A stretch of DNA of 64,000 bases from CAWKGC01 sp963849005 (GCA_963849005.1 CAWKGC010000019.1:558001-622000), one strand, 5' to 3'; positions 48,865 through 59,227 are shown, numbered from the stretch's first letter. Notes: generated by a model not told the origin, from the letters alone. Numbers and translations are program-made.

Positions 48865-50445
48865 CTACAGTACGGCGAGCGAAGTCGGTGCCACCGGCGC
48901 CATGGTGGGCGGCAGGTTCAACTCCGGCTGTTTCACGCGCATGCCGATCTTGTAGGTGACGAACTCGGTCGAATTGACCGTGAGCCACGCCAGCTGGCGC
49001 ATGTGTTCCAGCGTATCGGCCGGCACGGCGAGCCCCTTCAGGATCGACTTGGTCCACTTCATGGTGTCGGTATCGAAGTTCGGGTCAAGCTGGCCGTTCT
49101 GGATGACCGTGTCGTAAAGGCGCGTTCCAGGGAACGGCACCACGGCAAAGAGCGCAGCGTGGTTCAGGCCGTTTTCGACGTGCTGCTTGGCGAACAGGAT
49201 GGTGTTGTGGATTTCGGCGAGCGTCTCGTCCGGGTACCCGATCATGTAATTGCCGGCGGTCTTGATCCCGGCCTTGTCGCACTCCTTGATCAGCCTCTTG
49301 GTGTCGGTGTGGCTCATGTTCCACTTGCCGGACGAATACTTGTCGATCAGGCGTTGGTTGGCCGATTCGAAGGGCAGGTGAAGCATGTGGAACCCGGCGG
49401 TCGAGAGGATCTCGAGGAATTCCGTATCGATGTCCAGCCGCCCGCCGTAGTTCTTGAGCAGGTGGACGATGTTGATGCCGTTCACGTCGGAAAGGTGCAG
49501 GCCCATTTCCGCGACTTTCTCGAACATCGTGTAGGCGCGCTTCTTCTTCGCGAACAGGCTGTCGTCCTCGAAGAAGATGTAGTGCGCGCCAAGGTCCTTG
49601 AGCGTCTGCAGCTCCTTGAGGACGCGGTCGATCGACTTCAAGCGGAAATTGCCTACCGGCCCTGCAACTTCGCCTTCGACCTCTTTCGAGATGTGGCAGT
49701 ACAGGCACTGGAACGGGCAACCGCGCGATGTCTGCAGCGAGGCGTACTGGATGCGGGCACCTTCCGGGAACTGGCCGCCGTGCGGTCTGGAAAGGTCCCA
49801 GTATTTCTTCAGCGGCAGGAGGTCCCATGCCGGCATCGGCAGCTCGTCGAGATTCTCGATCGGTGGCGCGGTGCGGTTCACCACTTCCTTGCCGTCCTGC
49901 ATGAATGCGATGCCCAGCACTTCGGACAGGCGCTTCTTGCCGCGCACGGCCTCCGCGATCTGGACGATGATCCGCTCGGCTTCGGACAGCACGATGATGT
50001 CCGCGCCGGCATCGAAGAAGCGATTGCGCATGTTGCGGGCGTTGACGCCGCCGGCGATGACCAGCTTGTCCGGGTGGGTCTGCTTGGCAAGGCGAATGAG
50101 GTCCAGCACCATCGTCGTCTGCGTGGTGAAGATCGACGACACGCCGATCACGTCGAATTCGGCGATCTGCTTTGCTACCTTCTCGGGCGGCATGCCGCAG
50201 CGGATCAGGCCGCTGGCCAGGTGCTCGGTGTTGAAGAAGCTGTCCTGAAGGGGTTCGTCCTTGTCGCCGACGGAAACGTCGAGGATCTTGACGTCGTATC
50301 CCGCCTCGCGGATCGCGCCGGCGAGGTAGGGAAGGCTCAGCGAACCATCGGGCTTGGCCATCTCCTCGGGGCCGAACTGAAGCGCCGAGTACATGAGGAG
50401 AAAGCGCGGGTTGCTGAAGGAAAAACTGTCCAGGTTGCTTGCCAT
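48865..50445 (-). CDS. Cobalamin-binding-domain radical SAM protein
   Basis: 526 residues. N-terminal B12-binding-like Rossmann domain (residues 1-150: SLPYLAGAIREAGYDVKILDV, GVSSIFTTQ, VIAGGVNA), then the radical SAM cysteines CPFQCLYC near 243 and FEDDSLF, GYPDETLAEI further on. Layout matches the BchE/HpnJ/P-methylase group, which methylate or rearrange unreactive carbons. Within a polysaccharide locus it might C-methylate a sugar or modify a lipid carrier, but no substrate can be assigned. It has its own promoter region and terminator, so it is expressed separately from the glycan operon. Confidence 0.85.
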   Translation of the reverse strand: MASNLDSFSFSNPRFLLMYSALQFGPEEMAKPDGSLSLPYLAGAIREAGYDVKILDVSVGDKDEPLQDSFFNTEHLASGLIRCGMPPEKVAKQIAEFDVIGVSSIFTTQTTMVLDLIRLAKQTHPDKLVIAGGVNARNMRNRFFDAGADIIVLSEAERIIVQIAEAVRGKKRLSEVLGIAFMQDGKEVVNRTAPPIENLDELPMPAWDLLPLKKYWDLSRPHGGQFPEGARIQYASLQTSRGCPFQCLYCHISKEVEGEVAGPVGNFRLKSIDRVLKELQTLKDLGAHYIFFEDDSLFAKKKRAYTMFEKVAEMGLHLSDVNGINIVHLLKNYGGRLDIDTEFLEILSTAGFHMLHLPFESANQRLIDKYSSGKWNMSHTDTKRLIKECDKAGIKTAGNYMIGYPDETLAEIHNTILFAKQHVENGLNHAALFAVVPFPGTRLYDTVIQNGQLDPNFDTDTMKWTKSILKGLAVPADTLEHMRQLAWLTVNSTEFVTYKIGMRVKQPELNLPPTMAPVAPTSLAVL

Positions 50446-50806
50446 GTGACCCTCAAGAAAATGCGCGCAAGTTCACCCTACGCGCCCGTTGTAGGGAAGC
50501 GAATACTGCGTTGAGGCACCCCGGGAGTCAAGGAAGAAGGCAGGGAAAAAAACGACATCCAATGCGGCCGTTATGCATTGAATTTGACCCTTCGCATGTC
50601 CGTTAACAATGCGCGCAAGCGGACACATTTGGATTCTGTTGAGAATCATGCAATTGCACTCACCGCCTGTCAAGTTGATTTTCGACTCAATTACCCACAA
50701 GATTCTTGTGGATTACTGCACATTCCTGGGCATCTCCGCGGGGCTTGGGTCGACAAGTCCGGCAAGGCGGGGCGTCCGGTGGTCGCGCCAATTGCACAAG
50801 CCTCGC
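50446..50806. promoter_or_regulatory. Intergenic region with promoter and operator-like palindromes
   Basis: No gene is visible in this 361-bp region, which is AT-richer than its surroundings from 50530 to 50720. On - a TTGACA (50673-50668), 17-base spacer and CATGAT (50650-50645) with an upstream TG could drive the radical SAM gene with a leader of about 190 bases. A perfect 17-bp palindrome CCACAAGATTCTTGTGG lies at 50695-50711, just upstream of the -35. A second pair, TGTCCG (50597) and CGGACA (50620), lies in the leader. Confidence 0.5.
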
Positions 50807-51107
50807 GATGGCCGAGTACGGCAACCCGGAAATACCGGCGCAATGGGAATACATTTCGAAGTACTCGCCCTACCAGAACGTGAAGGCGGGCATGAGGCTG
50901 CCGCGGACCTTCTTCTTCACCTCGACGCGCGACGACCGCGTGCATCCGGCCCGCGCCCGCAAGATGATGGCGCGCATGGCGGAGCAGGGCCACGACGCCC
51001 TCTACTACGAGAACATCGAGGGTGGCCACGCGGCTTCGGCCAACAACCCGCAGGTCGCCTACCGGCAGGCACTCATGTATTCGTTCCTGCTGAAGGAGCT
51101 TCGCTAG
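50807..51107 (+). pseudogene. Headless copy of the prolyl oligopeptidase 3' end (direct repeat copy B)
   Basis: Matches 26006-26306 without gaps, six differences by eye, four of them amino-acid changing (Asp to Glu, Glu to Gln, Lys to Arg, His to Arg). Encodes about the last 99 residues including the Asp and His of the triad but not the catalytic Ser, so it cannot be an active peptidase. An in-frame ATG (50809) exists but no promoter or ribosome site was found. The sequence just upstream of 50807 is unrelated to the parent gene. Confidence 0.9.
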
Positions 51108-51179
51108 CGCCGCCAAGCGCCTGTGGCGCCCGGCACACGCGGGGCCGGCAAGGGCCGTGCCGCCGGACCAAATTGCCCG

Positions 51180-51193
51180 TTGATCTGGATCAA
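51180..51193. promoter_or_regulatory. FNR/ANR box upstream of the symporter operon
   Basis: TTGAT-CTGG-ATCAA, a perfect match to the FNR/ANR consensus, 92 bases before the DUF485 gene start. A class II position predicts a start near 51228; CCAAAT at 51216-51221 would be the -10 (weak). Confidence 0.65.
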
Positions 51194-51284
51194 TCCGTCA
51201 CCCCCGGCAACATGCCCAAATGACGAGATTCGATGCCGGCCGCAGAATGTCGGCGAGTTCAACCGTGCCACGCGAGGAGGGAAC

Positions 51285-51613
51285 ATGGCTGACATGTCCG
51301 GGATGGACTGGAAGGCGATCGTCGCCGACCCAAGGTTCCAGGAGCTGCACCGCAAGAAAATGGGATTCCTCTGGGGGCTGATGGTGTTTTCCGTGGCCTT
51401 CTATTTCCTGTTGCCGGTAGGCGCGGCCTATTTCCCGGAAATCTTCAAGGTCAAGGTCTACGGGCCTGTCAACGTCGGCATCTTCTTTGCCTTGTCGCAG
51501 TTCGTCGTGGCCTGGGCAATCGCGTTCTACTACGCGCACAAGGCCAATACGGAATTCGACACGGCGGCCGCGGAAATCGTCAGGGATGTCGAAAAGCAGA
51601 TGGGAGGACGCAA

Positions 51614-51617
<4 letters not shown>
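51285..51617 (+). CDS. DUF485 membrane protein, YjcH-like partner of ActP
   Basis: 110 residues with two hydrophobic helices (FLWGLMVFSVAFYFLLPVGAAYF and VGIFFALSQFVVAWAIAFYY) and DPRFQELHRKKMGF at the start, the DUF485 pattern. Members are encoded next to acetate/cation symporters and probably help their assembly. ATG 51285 has GAGGAGG 5-6 bases upstream. Its stop overlaps the symporter start. Confidence 0.9.
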
Positions 51618-53515
<1,898 letters not shown>

Positions 53516-53542
53516 GCACGACGCGGCACGATGCAGCACGGA

Positions 53543-53573
53543 TGCCCCCGCCAGCGCGCGGGGGCATTTTCTT
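53543..53573 (+). terminator. Rho-independent terminator after actP
   Basis: Stem TGCCCCCGC / GCGGGGGCA with a 6-base loop, followed by TTTTCTT. Confidence 0.85.
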
Positions 53574-53606
53574 GCGCGTCGCCGGTCGCGCCGCTAACCT
53601 GACCCG

Positions 53607-55487
53607 ATGACCGCACCTCCTCTCATCATCGAGGCGACGCGCGAGTTCCTGCGACGCCACGCGCCTTTCGACAAGATGTCCGACGACGCGTTCGTCTCGC
53701 TCATTCCGAAGCTCAAGCTCGCGTACTTCGCCAAGGACGCTCCGATCCTCTCGCCGCAGAGCGGCACGGTGGCACATTTGCACATCGTGCAACGGGGCGT
53801 GGTCGGGAGCCGGCCGTCGGATCCGCGGGCGGAGCCCAATCCGACCCTTGGCCCGGGCGAACTGTTTCCCGTGGGAGCGCTTTCGGCCGGTGGCGCGACG
53901 ACGCGCCATTACCATGCCGTGCAGGACACGTTCTGCTACCTGCTCGCGCGCGACGACTTCGTATCGCTCAGGCAGGAGTCGCCCGAGTTCGAGCGGTTCT
54001 GCACCCAGGCGATCACCGAAACGCTCAAGCAATCGCTGTCCCAGCTGCAGGGCCAGTACAGCCAGCTCGCCGCCGAGCAGCAGACCCTTACCCGGCCGCT
54101 CGCGGAACTGGTGCGCAGGGCGCCGATCACGGCACACGAGAACGCGCCGATGGGCGAGGCGCTCGAGGCCATGCGGGCAGCGGCCGTGCGCACGATCGTC
54201 GTCGTGAACGACTCGGGCAGCCCGGTCGGGATATTCACCTTGATCGACCTGCTTGGGCGCGTCGTCCTGCCGGGCAAGCCGCTGTCCACGCCCGTCCGGG
54301 AGGTGATGACCTCGCCGGCGGCGACATTGCCGGCGGCCGCGGCGGCCTACGATGCGCTGCAGCTGATGGCCGACCGCGCGATCCGCCAGGTGATCGTGGT
54401 TGACGGGTCGCGCGTCGTAGGGCTCGTGTCCGAGCGCGATCTCTTCTCCCTTCAGCGCATCTCTATGCGCCAGGTGAGCCAGACCTTGCGCCAGGCGCAG
54501 GACAGGCACGGGCTGAAGCGCGCCGCGGACGACATCCGCCAGTTGTCGCAGAACCTGCTCGCCCAGGGTGCGGCGGCAGAACCGCTGACGGCGACCATCG
54601 CATCTCTCAACGACCAGCTTTCGCGGCGGGTCATCGAACTGGTACTCCTGCGGCACGACCTTGCCGGCATAGATTGGTGCTGGCTCGCGCTGGGGAGCGA
54701 GGGCCGGCGCGAGCAGACTTTTGCCACGGACCAGGACAACGCGCTCCTGTTCCTCGCGGACGAAGCGGACGTCGGGGAGTTTCGGCGGCGGCTGATCGCT
54801 TTCGCCCGCGAGGTCAACGAGGACCTCGATTCCGTGGGCTTTCCGAAGTGCACGGGCGACGTGATGGCGAGCAACCCGGAAATGTGCCTGTCGATGGCGG
54901 AATGGAAAGCGAGGTTCCTTTCCTGGATCCGCGCGCCGACGCCGGAGTCGCTGCTGCAGGCCAATATCCTGTTCGACTTCAGGGAGCTTTATGGCGACTC
55001 GACGCTGGCCGACCAGCTTCGCGCGTGGCTGTTCGACTACACGCCCGAGGGCAGGATCTTCCTTCGGCTCATGACGCAGAACGCGCTGGAGGTCGACGCG
55101 CCCCTGGGGCTCATCCGCGCGTTCGTGACCGACGACAGTCCCGCCCGCAAGGGCACCATCGACCTCAAGGCGAGGGGGACAAGATTGTTCGTCGACGCCG
55201 CGCGCGTCTTCGCCCTTGCGCAGGGTATCGCGGAAACGGGCACGGCGGCGCGCCTGCGCATCGCGGGAAGCCGGCTCAAGGTGGAGGACCGGCACGTGGC
55301 CGCGACGATCGATGCCTTCCACTACCTGCAGATGCTGCGGTTGCGCCAGCAGGATTTTTCCGGCGGCGACGGCAGCAACCGGGTCGATCCCTACGCGCTG
55401 AACGAAGTCGACCAGCGGATGCTGAAGGAAGCCTTTCGCCAGGCCCGCAAGCTGCAGCAGCGGCTGAAGGAGACCTACCAGTGGTGA
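53607..55487 (+). CDS. cNMP-binding / CBS / DUF294 nucleotidyltransferase-like protein
   Basis: 626 residues, cytosolic. Order: cyclic-nucleotide-binding-like domain (1-140, with LGPGELFPVGAL), paired CBS domains (about 160-290, VVVNDSGSPVGIFTLIDLLG and VVDGSRVVGLVSERDLF), DUF294 nucleotidyltransferase core GSEGRREQTFATDQDNALL near 362, and a helical C-terminal substrate-binding domain. Such proteins, often next to ActP-type symporters with an exonuclease gene, are thought to sense nucleotides and tune acetate use, perhaps by nucleotidylating a partner; the target is unknown. Although after a terminator, it likely has its own promoter. Eight bases precede the exonuclease. Confidence 0.88.
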   Translation: MTAPPLIIEATREFLRRHAPFDKMSDDAFVSLIPKLKLAYFAKDAPILSPQSGTVAHLHIVQRGVVGSRPSDPRAEPNPTLGPGELFPVGALSAGGATTRHYHAVQDTFCYLLARDDFVSLRQESPEFERFCTQAITETLKQSLSQLQGQYSQLAAEQQTLTRPLAELVRRAPITAHENAPMGEALEAMRAAAVRTIVVVNDSGSPVGIFTLIDLLGRVVLPGKPLSTPVREVMTSPAATLPAAAAAYDALQLMADRAIRQVIVVDGSRVVGLVSERDLFSLQRISMRQVSQTLRQAQDRHGLKRAADDIRQLSQNLLAQGAAAEPLTATIASLNDQLSRRVIELVLLRHDLAGIDWCWLALGSEGRREQTFATDQDNALLFLADEADVGEFRRRLIAFAREVNEDLDSVGFPKCTGDVMASNPEMCLSMAEWKARFLSWIRAPTPESLLQANILFDFRELYGDSTLADQLRAWLFDYTPEGRIFLRLMTQNALEVDAPLGLIRAFVTDDSPARKGTIDLKARGTRLFVDAARVFALAQGIAETGTAARLRIAGSRLKVEDRHVAATIDAFHYLQMLRLRQQDFSGGDGSNRVDPYALNEVDQRMLKEAFRQARKLQQRLKETYQW

Positions 55488-55494
55488 GGCGCGC

Positions 55495-56202
55495 GTGAAC
55501 CCGTTTGCCGCCACATGGGAATTTCTTCTTGGCGGCCCGAAGATCGGCGGCCTGCAGCTTGATCGATACAGCCAGTGGCAGCGGCTGCCGAGGGCGCCCG
55601 TCGGCCTTCCGCATTCGCGACTGCGTTATGTCGTTGTCGACACGGAGACCACCGGGCTCGACATGCGGCGCGACCAGCTGATCGCCGTGGGCGCGGCGGG
55701 CATAACCGCCGGGAAGCTCGACCTGTCCGATTGCTTCGAGATCGTGCTGCGCCAGGAAAAGGCGAGCGCCGACGCCAACATCCTGATTCACGGGATAGGC
55801 GGGCAGACGCAGGTCGGCGGCGCCGAGCCGAAGGCCGCGATGCTCGATTTCCTCGACTATCTCGGCAAGGATCCGCTGGTCGCTTTCCGCGCGGAGTTCG
55901 ACCGGACGATCGTCGAGAACGCGATGACTTCGATCCTGGGCCTGCGGTTCAGGCACCCGTGGATCGACCTCGCATTCCTGCTGCCTGCGGTGTTCCCGAA
56001 CACGGAATGCACCTCTCTCGACGACTGGCTGAAGCACTTCGGGCTGGCCGGCGGCGAGCGGCACCATGCGGTCGCCGACGCTTTCGCCACCGCCATGCTG
56101 TTCCAGGTCGCGATGGCCGAGGCGACGAAAGAAGGCATGGGAACAGGGGCGCGCCTGCTGGCAATGCAGAAGGCGCAGCTCTGGCTGGGCAAGCGCAGCT
56201 GA
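55495..56202 (+). CDS. 3'-5' exonuclease, DnaQ-like (DEDDh)
   Basis: 235 residues. Seen: Exo I YVVVDTETTGLD near 45-56, Exo II around FRAEFDRTIVENAM, Exo III HHAVADAFATAMLF near 189, giving the DEDDh set. It resembles the epsilon-like exonucleases encoded with ActP and DUF294 proteins rather than replicative epsilon. Start taken as GTG 55495, 8 bases after the previous stop, so co-transcribed. Nucleic-acid or oligonucleotide substrate unknown. Confidence 0.88.
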   Translation: MNPFAATWEFLLGGPKIGGLQLDRYSQWQRLPRAPVGLPHSRLRYVVVDTETTGLDMRRDQLIAVGAAGITAGKLDLSDCFEIVLRQEKASADANILIHGIGGQTQVGGAEPKAAMLDFLDYLGKDPLVAFRAEFDRTIVENAMTSILGLRFRHPWIDLAFLLPAVFPNTECTSLDDWLKHFGLAGGERHHAVADAFATAMLFQVAMAEATKEGMGTGARLLAMQKAQLWLGKRS

Positions 56203-56228
56203 CCCGGGTACGCGCCCAGGCCCTTCGC

Positions 56229-57071
56229 TCAGGCGGCGCGGGCAGCCGGCGCCCGCAGGGTGGCCTCGCCGCTGGCGAGATCGATCTCGGTGCCCGGCTC
56301 GGCGATGATCACCTTCGCATCGGGCAGGCGCTTTTCGACCGCGGCCTTGAACTCCGGCCACGGTTTCGAAGCGACGCCCATCATGCGGTGAAAATGGTCG
56401 TGCGGCGGATAGAGCACGACCATCTTCGGCTGCAACGCTTCCGCGCCGCGCGCGACGTCATCGACGAAGTCCAGCTGCATTCCCGCCAGCAGCACGTCGG
56501 TGCGGTAGCGTGCCCCGAGGCTGTGGATCTCGCGGTCGGTCATCTTGGTGTTGAAGCCCTCGTTGTAGTTGAGCACCGTGAGCCCGCCCGGCAACTCGAC
56601 GTGGAACCCGGTGTAGGGCGCGTAGAAGGGCGCGTTGATCGCGCTCGACCACGCCCACGCCAGTTGCGTGGCGTTGCCCTGGAATACCGCCTTGGTGAGC
56701 GCCTTGTAGAGGTTGATGTCGCGATGCTGCCAGTGGAACGCGCTCACCTTGAATCCGGGCACCTCTAGCGTCTCGAATTCCGCGATCGGCACGAGCTTCG
56801 CGCTGTCGATGCGGCTTCGCCAGCGCAGGTAGTTGCATACCGACTTGTGCGCGACCAGCGTCGCGCCGCTGCGCTTGAGCACGGCAGGCGTGTCGAGGTA
56901 GTGCTCCTCGTGGCCGTGGGTCACGCAAACCACCGTGGCGCGCGCGAAGTCCTCGAGCGTGAACCACTTCGCGCCGCAGTACTCGCGATAGAAGGGATCG
57001 AAGGCGAGCGTGCCGCCGTCGGTCTCGATGGCGAGCGCGGACCAGCCGAAGTAGCGCAGCGTCGGTGTCAT
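56229..57071 (-). CDS. MBL-fold metallohydrolase, UlaG-like
   Basis: 280 residues from ATG 57071. Seen: LRYFGWSALAIETDGGTLAFDPF, the UlaG/YycJ-like opening, and the metal motif THGHEEHYLD near 48, where the usual HxHxDH is HxHxEH (Asp to Glu). Later ligands lie around AGMQLDF and YPPHDHFHRM. The reaction is unknown. Last gene of a four-gene minus-strand set (TRAP receptor, cupin, RidA, MBL), 22 bases from RidA. Confidence 0.82.
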   Translation of the reverse strand: MTPTLRYFGWSALAIETDGGTLAFDPFYREYCGAKWFTLEDFARATVVCVTHGHEEHYLDTPAVLKRSGATLVAHKSVCNYLRWRSRIDSAKLVPIAEFETLEVPGFKVSAFHWQHRDINLYKALTKAVFQGNATQLAWAWSSAINAPFYAPYTGFHVELPGGLTVLNYNEGFNTKMTDREIHSLGARYRTDVLLAGMQLDFVDDVARGAEALQPKMVVLYPPHDHFHRMMGVASKPWPEFKAAVEKRLPDAKVIIAEPGTEIDLASGEATLRAPAARAA

Positions 57072-57093
57072 GCCTGGTCCCTGTTGTTTCGCG

Positions 57094-57558
57094 CTACTTG
57101 AGTTCGACGATGGCATCGACCTCGACCGCGGCCCCGGCCGGCAGTGAGGCCACGCCGACCGCGGCGCGCGCGTGCTTGCCCGCATCGCCGAACACCGCCA
57201 CCATCAGGTCGGAGGCGCCGTTGATGCACTTGGGCGCGTCCGTGAATTCCGGCGTCGAGTTGACGAATCCGCCGAGGCGCAGCACGCGGGCCACGCGATC
57301 GAGGTCGCCGCCGCAGGCCGCCTGGAGGTGGGCAAGGATGTTGAGCCCGCATTGCCGCCCCGCCGCATAGCCCTCATCCACCGTCACGCCGGCACCGAGC
57401 TTGCCCGTGCAGGTGAGCTTGCCGTCCTTGAAAGGCAACTGGCCGGAGATGTAGACAGTCTTGCCGCTCACCGCGTAGCCGACGTAGTTCGCGACCGGGG
57501 CGGCCGCGGCGGGAAGGGCGAGGCCGAGCGCGGCCAGTTTCGATACGGCTTCGGACAT
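57094..57558 (-). CDS. RidA/YjgF-like protein
   Basis: 154 residues; the family hydrolyses reactive enamines/imines from PLP enzymes, though subgroups do other jobs. Seen: GKTVYISGQLPFKDGKL, GRQCGLNILAHLQAACGGDLDRV, and KHARAAVGVASLPAGAAVEVDAIV with the conserved Arg that binds carboxylates and the final Glu. In this set it may accompany degradation of an amino- or keto-acid taken up by the TRAP receptor. Confidence 0.85.
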   Translation of the reverse strand: MSEAVSKLAALGLALPAAAAPVANYVGYAVSGKTVYISGQLPFKDGKLTCTGKLGAGVTVDEGYAAGRQCGLNILAHLQAACGGDLDRVARVLRLGGFVNSTPEFTDAPKCINGASDLMVAVFGDAGKHARAAVGVASLPAGAAVEVDAIVELK

Positions 57559-57588
57559 CGTGTTGCCTTTCGTTGCGAGGTCAGGAGG

Positions 57589-58041
57589 TCACTTGGCGGC
57601 GAAGGTGCCTGGAGCGCGGTCGGTCTTTATGCGCTTTCCGCCCGGCTCGAAGCCGGCGCTGTTGCGGAAAATGTTCGGCTTGCGGTAGATCGCGAGGATG
57701 GTGCAGCCTTCCGCGCTGTGCGTCTCGTGCATCGACTGCGGCGTGCGCCAGACAAATTCGCCGGCGCGCGCGATGCCGTCGTGGTCGGAGAACGAACCCG
57801 AGATCACCCAGCTCTGCTCGATCTCGGGATGCTTGTGGAAGGGCAGGGTGGTGCCGGGCTGCCAGCGCAGCAGGCACGTCATCTCCCCGCGCGCCTTGTC
57901 CTCGTAGAGCACCTTGATCTCGATGCCCTCGAACTGCGAGGGCTTCCACTGCATTTCCTGCGGCTTCACGTAGACCGAGCCGTTCGGCGTCGGTTCGAGG
58001 TGCCCGTGCAAACGCTCGGGCGCGGCTTCCTTCACTTCCAT
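57589..58041 (-). CDS. Cupin-domain protein
   Basis: 150 residues. One cupin barrel: LPFHKHPEIEQSWVISG (His, His, Glu metal ligands) and MHETHSAEGC (fourth His). Similar to small ChrR-like/anti-sigma or dioxygenase cupins; no clear substrate. It lies 22 bases downstream of the TRAP receptor and 30 upstream of ridA, so it is co-transcribed. Confidence 0.82.
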   Translation of the reverse strand: MEVKEAAPERLHGHLEPTPNGSVYVKPQEMQWKPSQFEGIEIKVLYEDKARGEMTCLLRWQPGTTLPFHKHPEIEQSWVISGSFSDHDGIARAGEFVWRTPQSMHETHSAEGCTILAIYRKPNIFRNSAGFEPGGKRIKTDRAPGTFAAK

Positions 58042-58063
58042 GGCGTTTCTCCTTTGCGGCCGG

Positions 58064-59227
58064 TCAGGCCTCGATGGGCCCCTTGCCGAAGTAATGCGTG
58101 TAGCCCGCCTTCTGGTCCACCTGCACGCTCAGGTGCCAGTACATGACGCGCTTCGCCCAGGCCTTCTGCGATTCGACGACTTTCGCGAACAGCGGGTTCT
58201 CCGCCGAGCGCTTCTTGATCACCACGTCCCAGGCCTTCAATTGCGCGTCGAGGATGACCTTGGGCGTCTTGTAGGCGTTGACCTTCTTCACCGTCTGCAG
58301 CTCGATGAAGTCCTGCGACATGCGGTTCATGCTCTTCCATTCGGCGTCGGCGCTGGCGGCGAGGCTGGCTATCCTGAGCGCCATCTTCATCTCGTCGGGG
58401 AGCGAGTCGTACTTTTTCTTGTTGATCATGATCTCGCAGAAATTGTTCGACATGTGATAGCTCTGCTGCAGGTAATACTTGGCCACGTCCGGGAACCCCA
58501 TCGTGCGGTCGTCGGTCGCGCTGGCGAATTCCGCGCCGTCGAGCACGCCGCGGTCGATGGCCGGGACGATGTCGGCCGGCGCCATCTGCACGGTGGACAT
58601 GCCGAGCTCGTTGAACATGTCGACCGCCAGCCCCGCGGTGCGGAACTTCATGCCCTTGATGTCGGGAAGGCCCTTGATCGGCTTCTTGAACCAGCCCATC
58701 GGCTCGCAGGGCACCGGGGCGAACAGGAAGCTCACCACATCGACCTGCGCGGCCGCCTGTATCTCGGCGTAGAGCTCCTTGCCGCCGCCGTACTCGATCC
58801 AGCCGAGCATCTGGTTGCCGTCCATGCCGAAATCGGGGCCCGCGCCGTAGAGCCCGAAGGCGGTGTTCTTGCCGAACCAGAATGCGGGTATGCCGTGGCC
58901 GCCATCGAGCACGCCCTTGCTGGTGGCCTCGAGGAGCTGCAGCCCCGGCACCACCGCGCCGGCCGCGAGCATGTCGATCTTCAACTTGCCGCCGGTGATA
59001 TCGGCAACCCGCTTGGTGAAGTCGATGGCCAGCTCGTGATAGATGAACTTCTGCGGCCAGGTGCTCTGGAAGCGCAGCGTGATCGGCGCCTGCGCCTTCG
59101 CGATCATCGGGAACCCCCCAAGCGCCGCGCCCGCTCCGGCGGCGCCGAGGAATTGGCGTCGGGAAGGAGAAGCTGCGGCGGGGGTTGTCGAAACGGATGC
59201 GGACTTGCCGCGGAGGATGCGAGCCAT
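58064..59227 (-). CDS. TRAP transporter solute receptor, DctP-type
   Basis: Periplasmic binding protein for a carboxylate or 2-oxo acid. 387 residues from ATG 59227 (GGAGATC just upstream); a longer start at 59254 lacks a ribosome site. Twin-arginine signal SRRQFLGAAGAGAAL then AKAQA. Seen: ITLRFQSTWPQKFIYHELAIDF, FGMDGNQML, KGMKFRTAGLAVDMFNELG, with the conserved Arg. The membrane subunits DctQ and DctM are not in this window. First gene of the four-gene minus-strand set. Confidence 0.88.
   Translation of the reverse strand: MARILRGKSASVSTTPAAASPSRRQFLGAAGAGAALGGFPMIAKAQAPITLRFQSTWPQKFIYHELAIDFTKRVADITGGKLKIDMLAAGAVVPGLQLLEATSKGVLDGGHGIPAFWFGKNTAFGLYGAGPDFGMDGNQMLGWIEYGGGKELYAEIQAAAQVDVVSFLFAPVPCEPMGWFKKPIKGLPDIKGMKFRTAGLAVDMFNELGMSTVQMAPADIVPAIDRGVLDGAEFASATDDRTMGFPDVAKYYLQQSYHMSNNFCEIMINKKKYDSLPDEMKMALRIASLAASADAEWKSMNRMSQDFIELQTVKKVNAYKTPKVILDAQLKAWDVVIKKRSAENPLFAKVVESQKAWAKRVMYWHLSVQVDQKAGYTHYFGKGPIEA

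Noticed and set aside
26413..50445. Exosortase/PEP-CTERM type exopolysaccharide locus
   Set aside because: No exosortase, PEP-CTERM tail, or PrsK/PrsR regulator was found; the content is Wzx/Wzy-type.
50675..50690. TTGA and TCAA pair upstream of the radical SAM gene as an FNR box
   Set aside because: Eight bases separate the half sites, not six.
26307..50806. Integrase or transposase explaining the flanking direct repeats
   Set aside because: No recombinase-like gene was found between or beside the repeats.
50609..51223. A 204-codon open frame across the peptidase fragment
   Set aside because: It reads the fragment in the wrong frame; the real similarity is in the frame ending at 51107.
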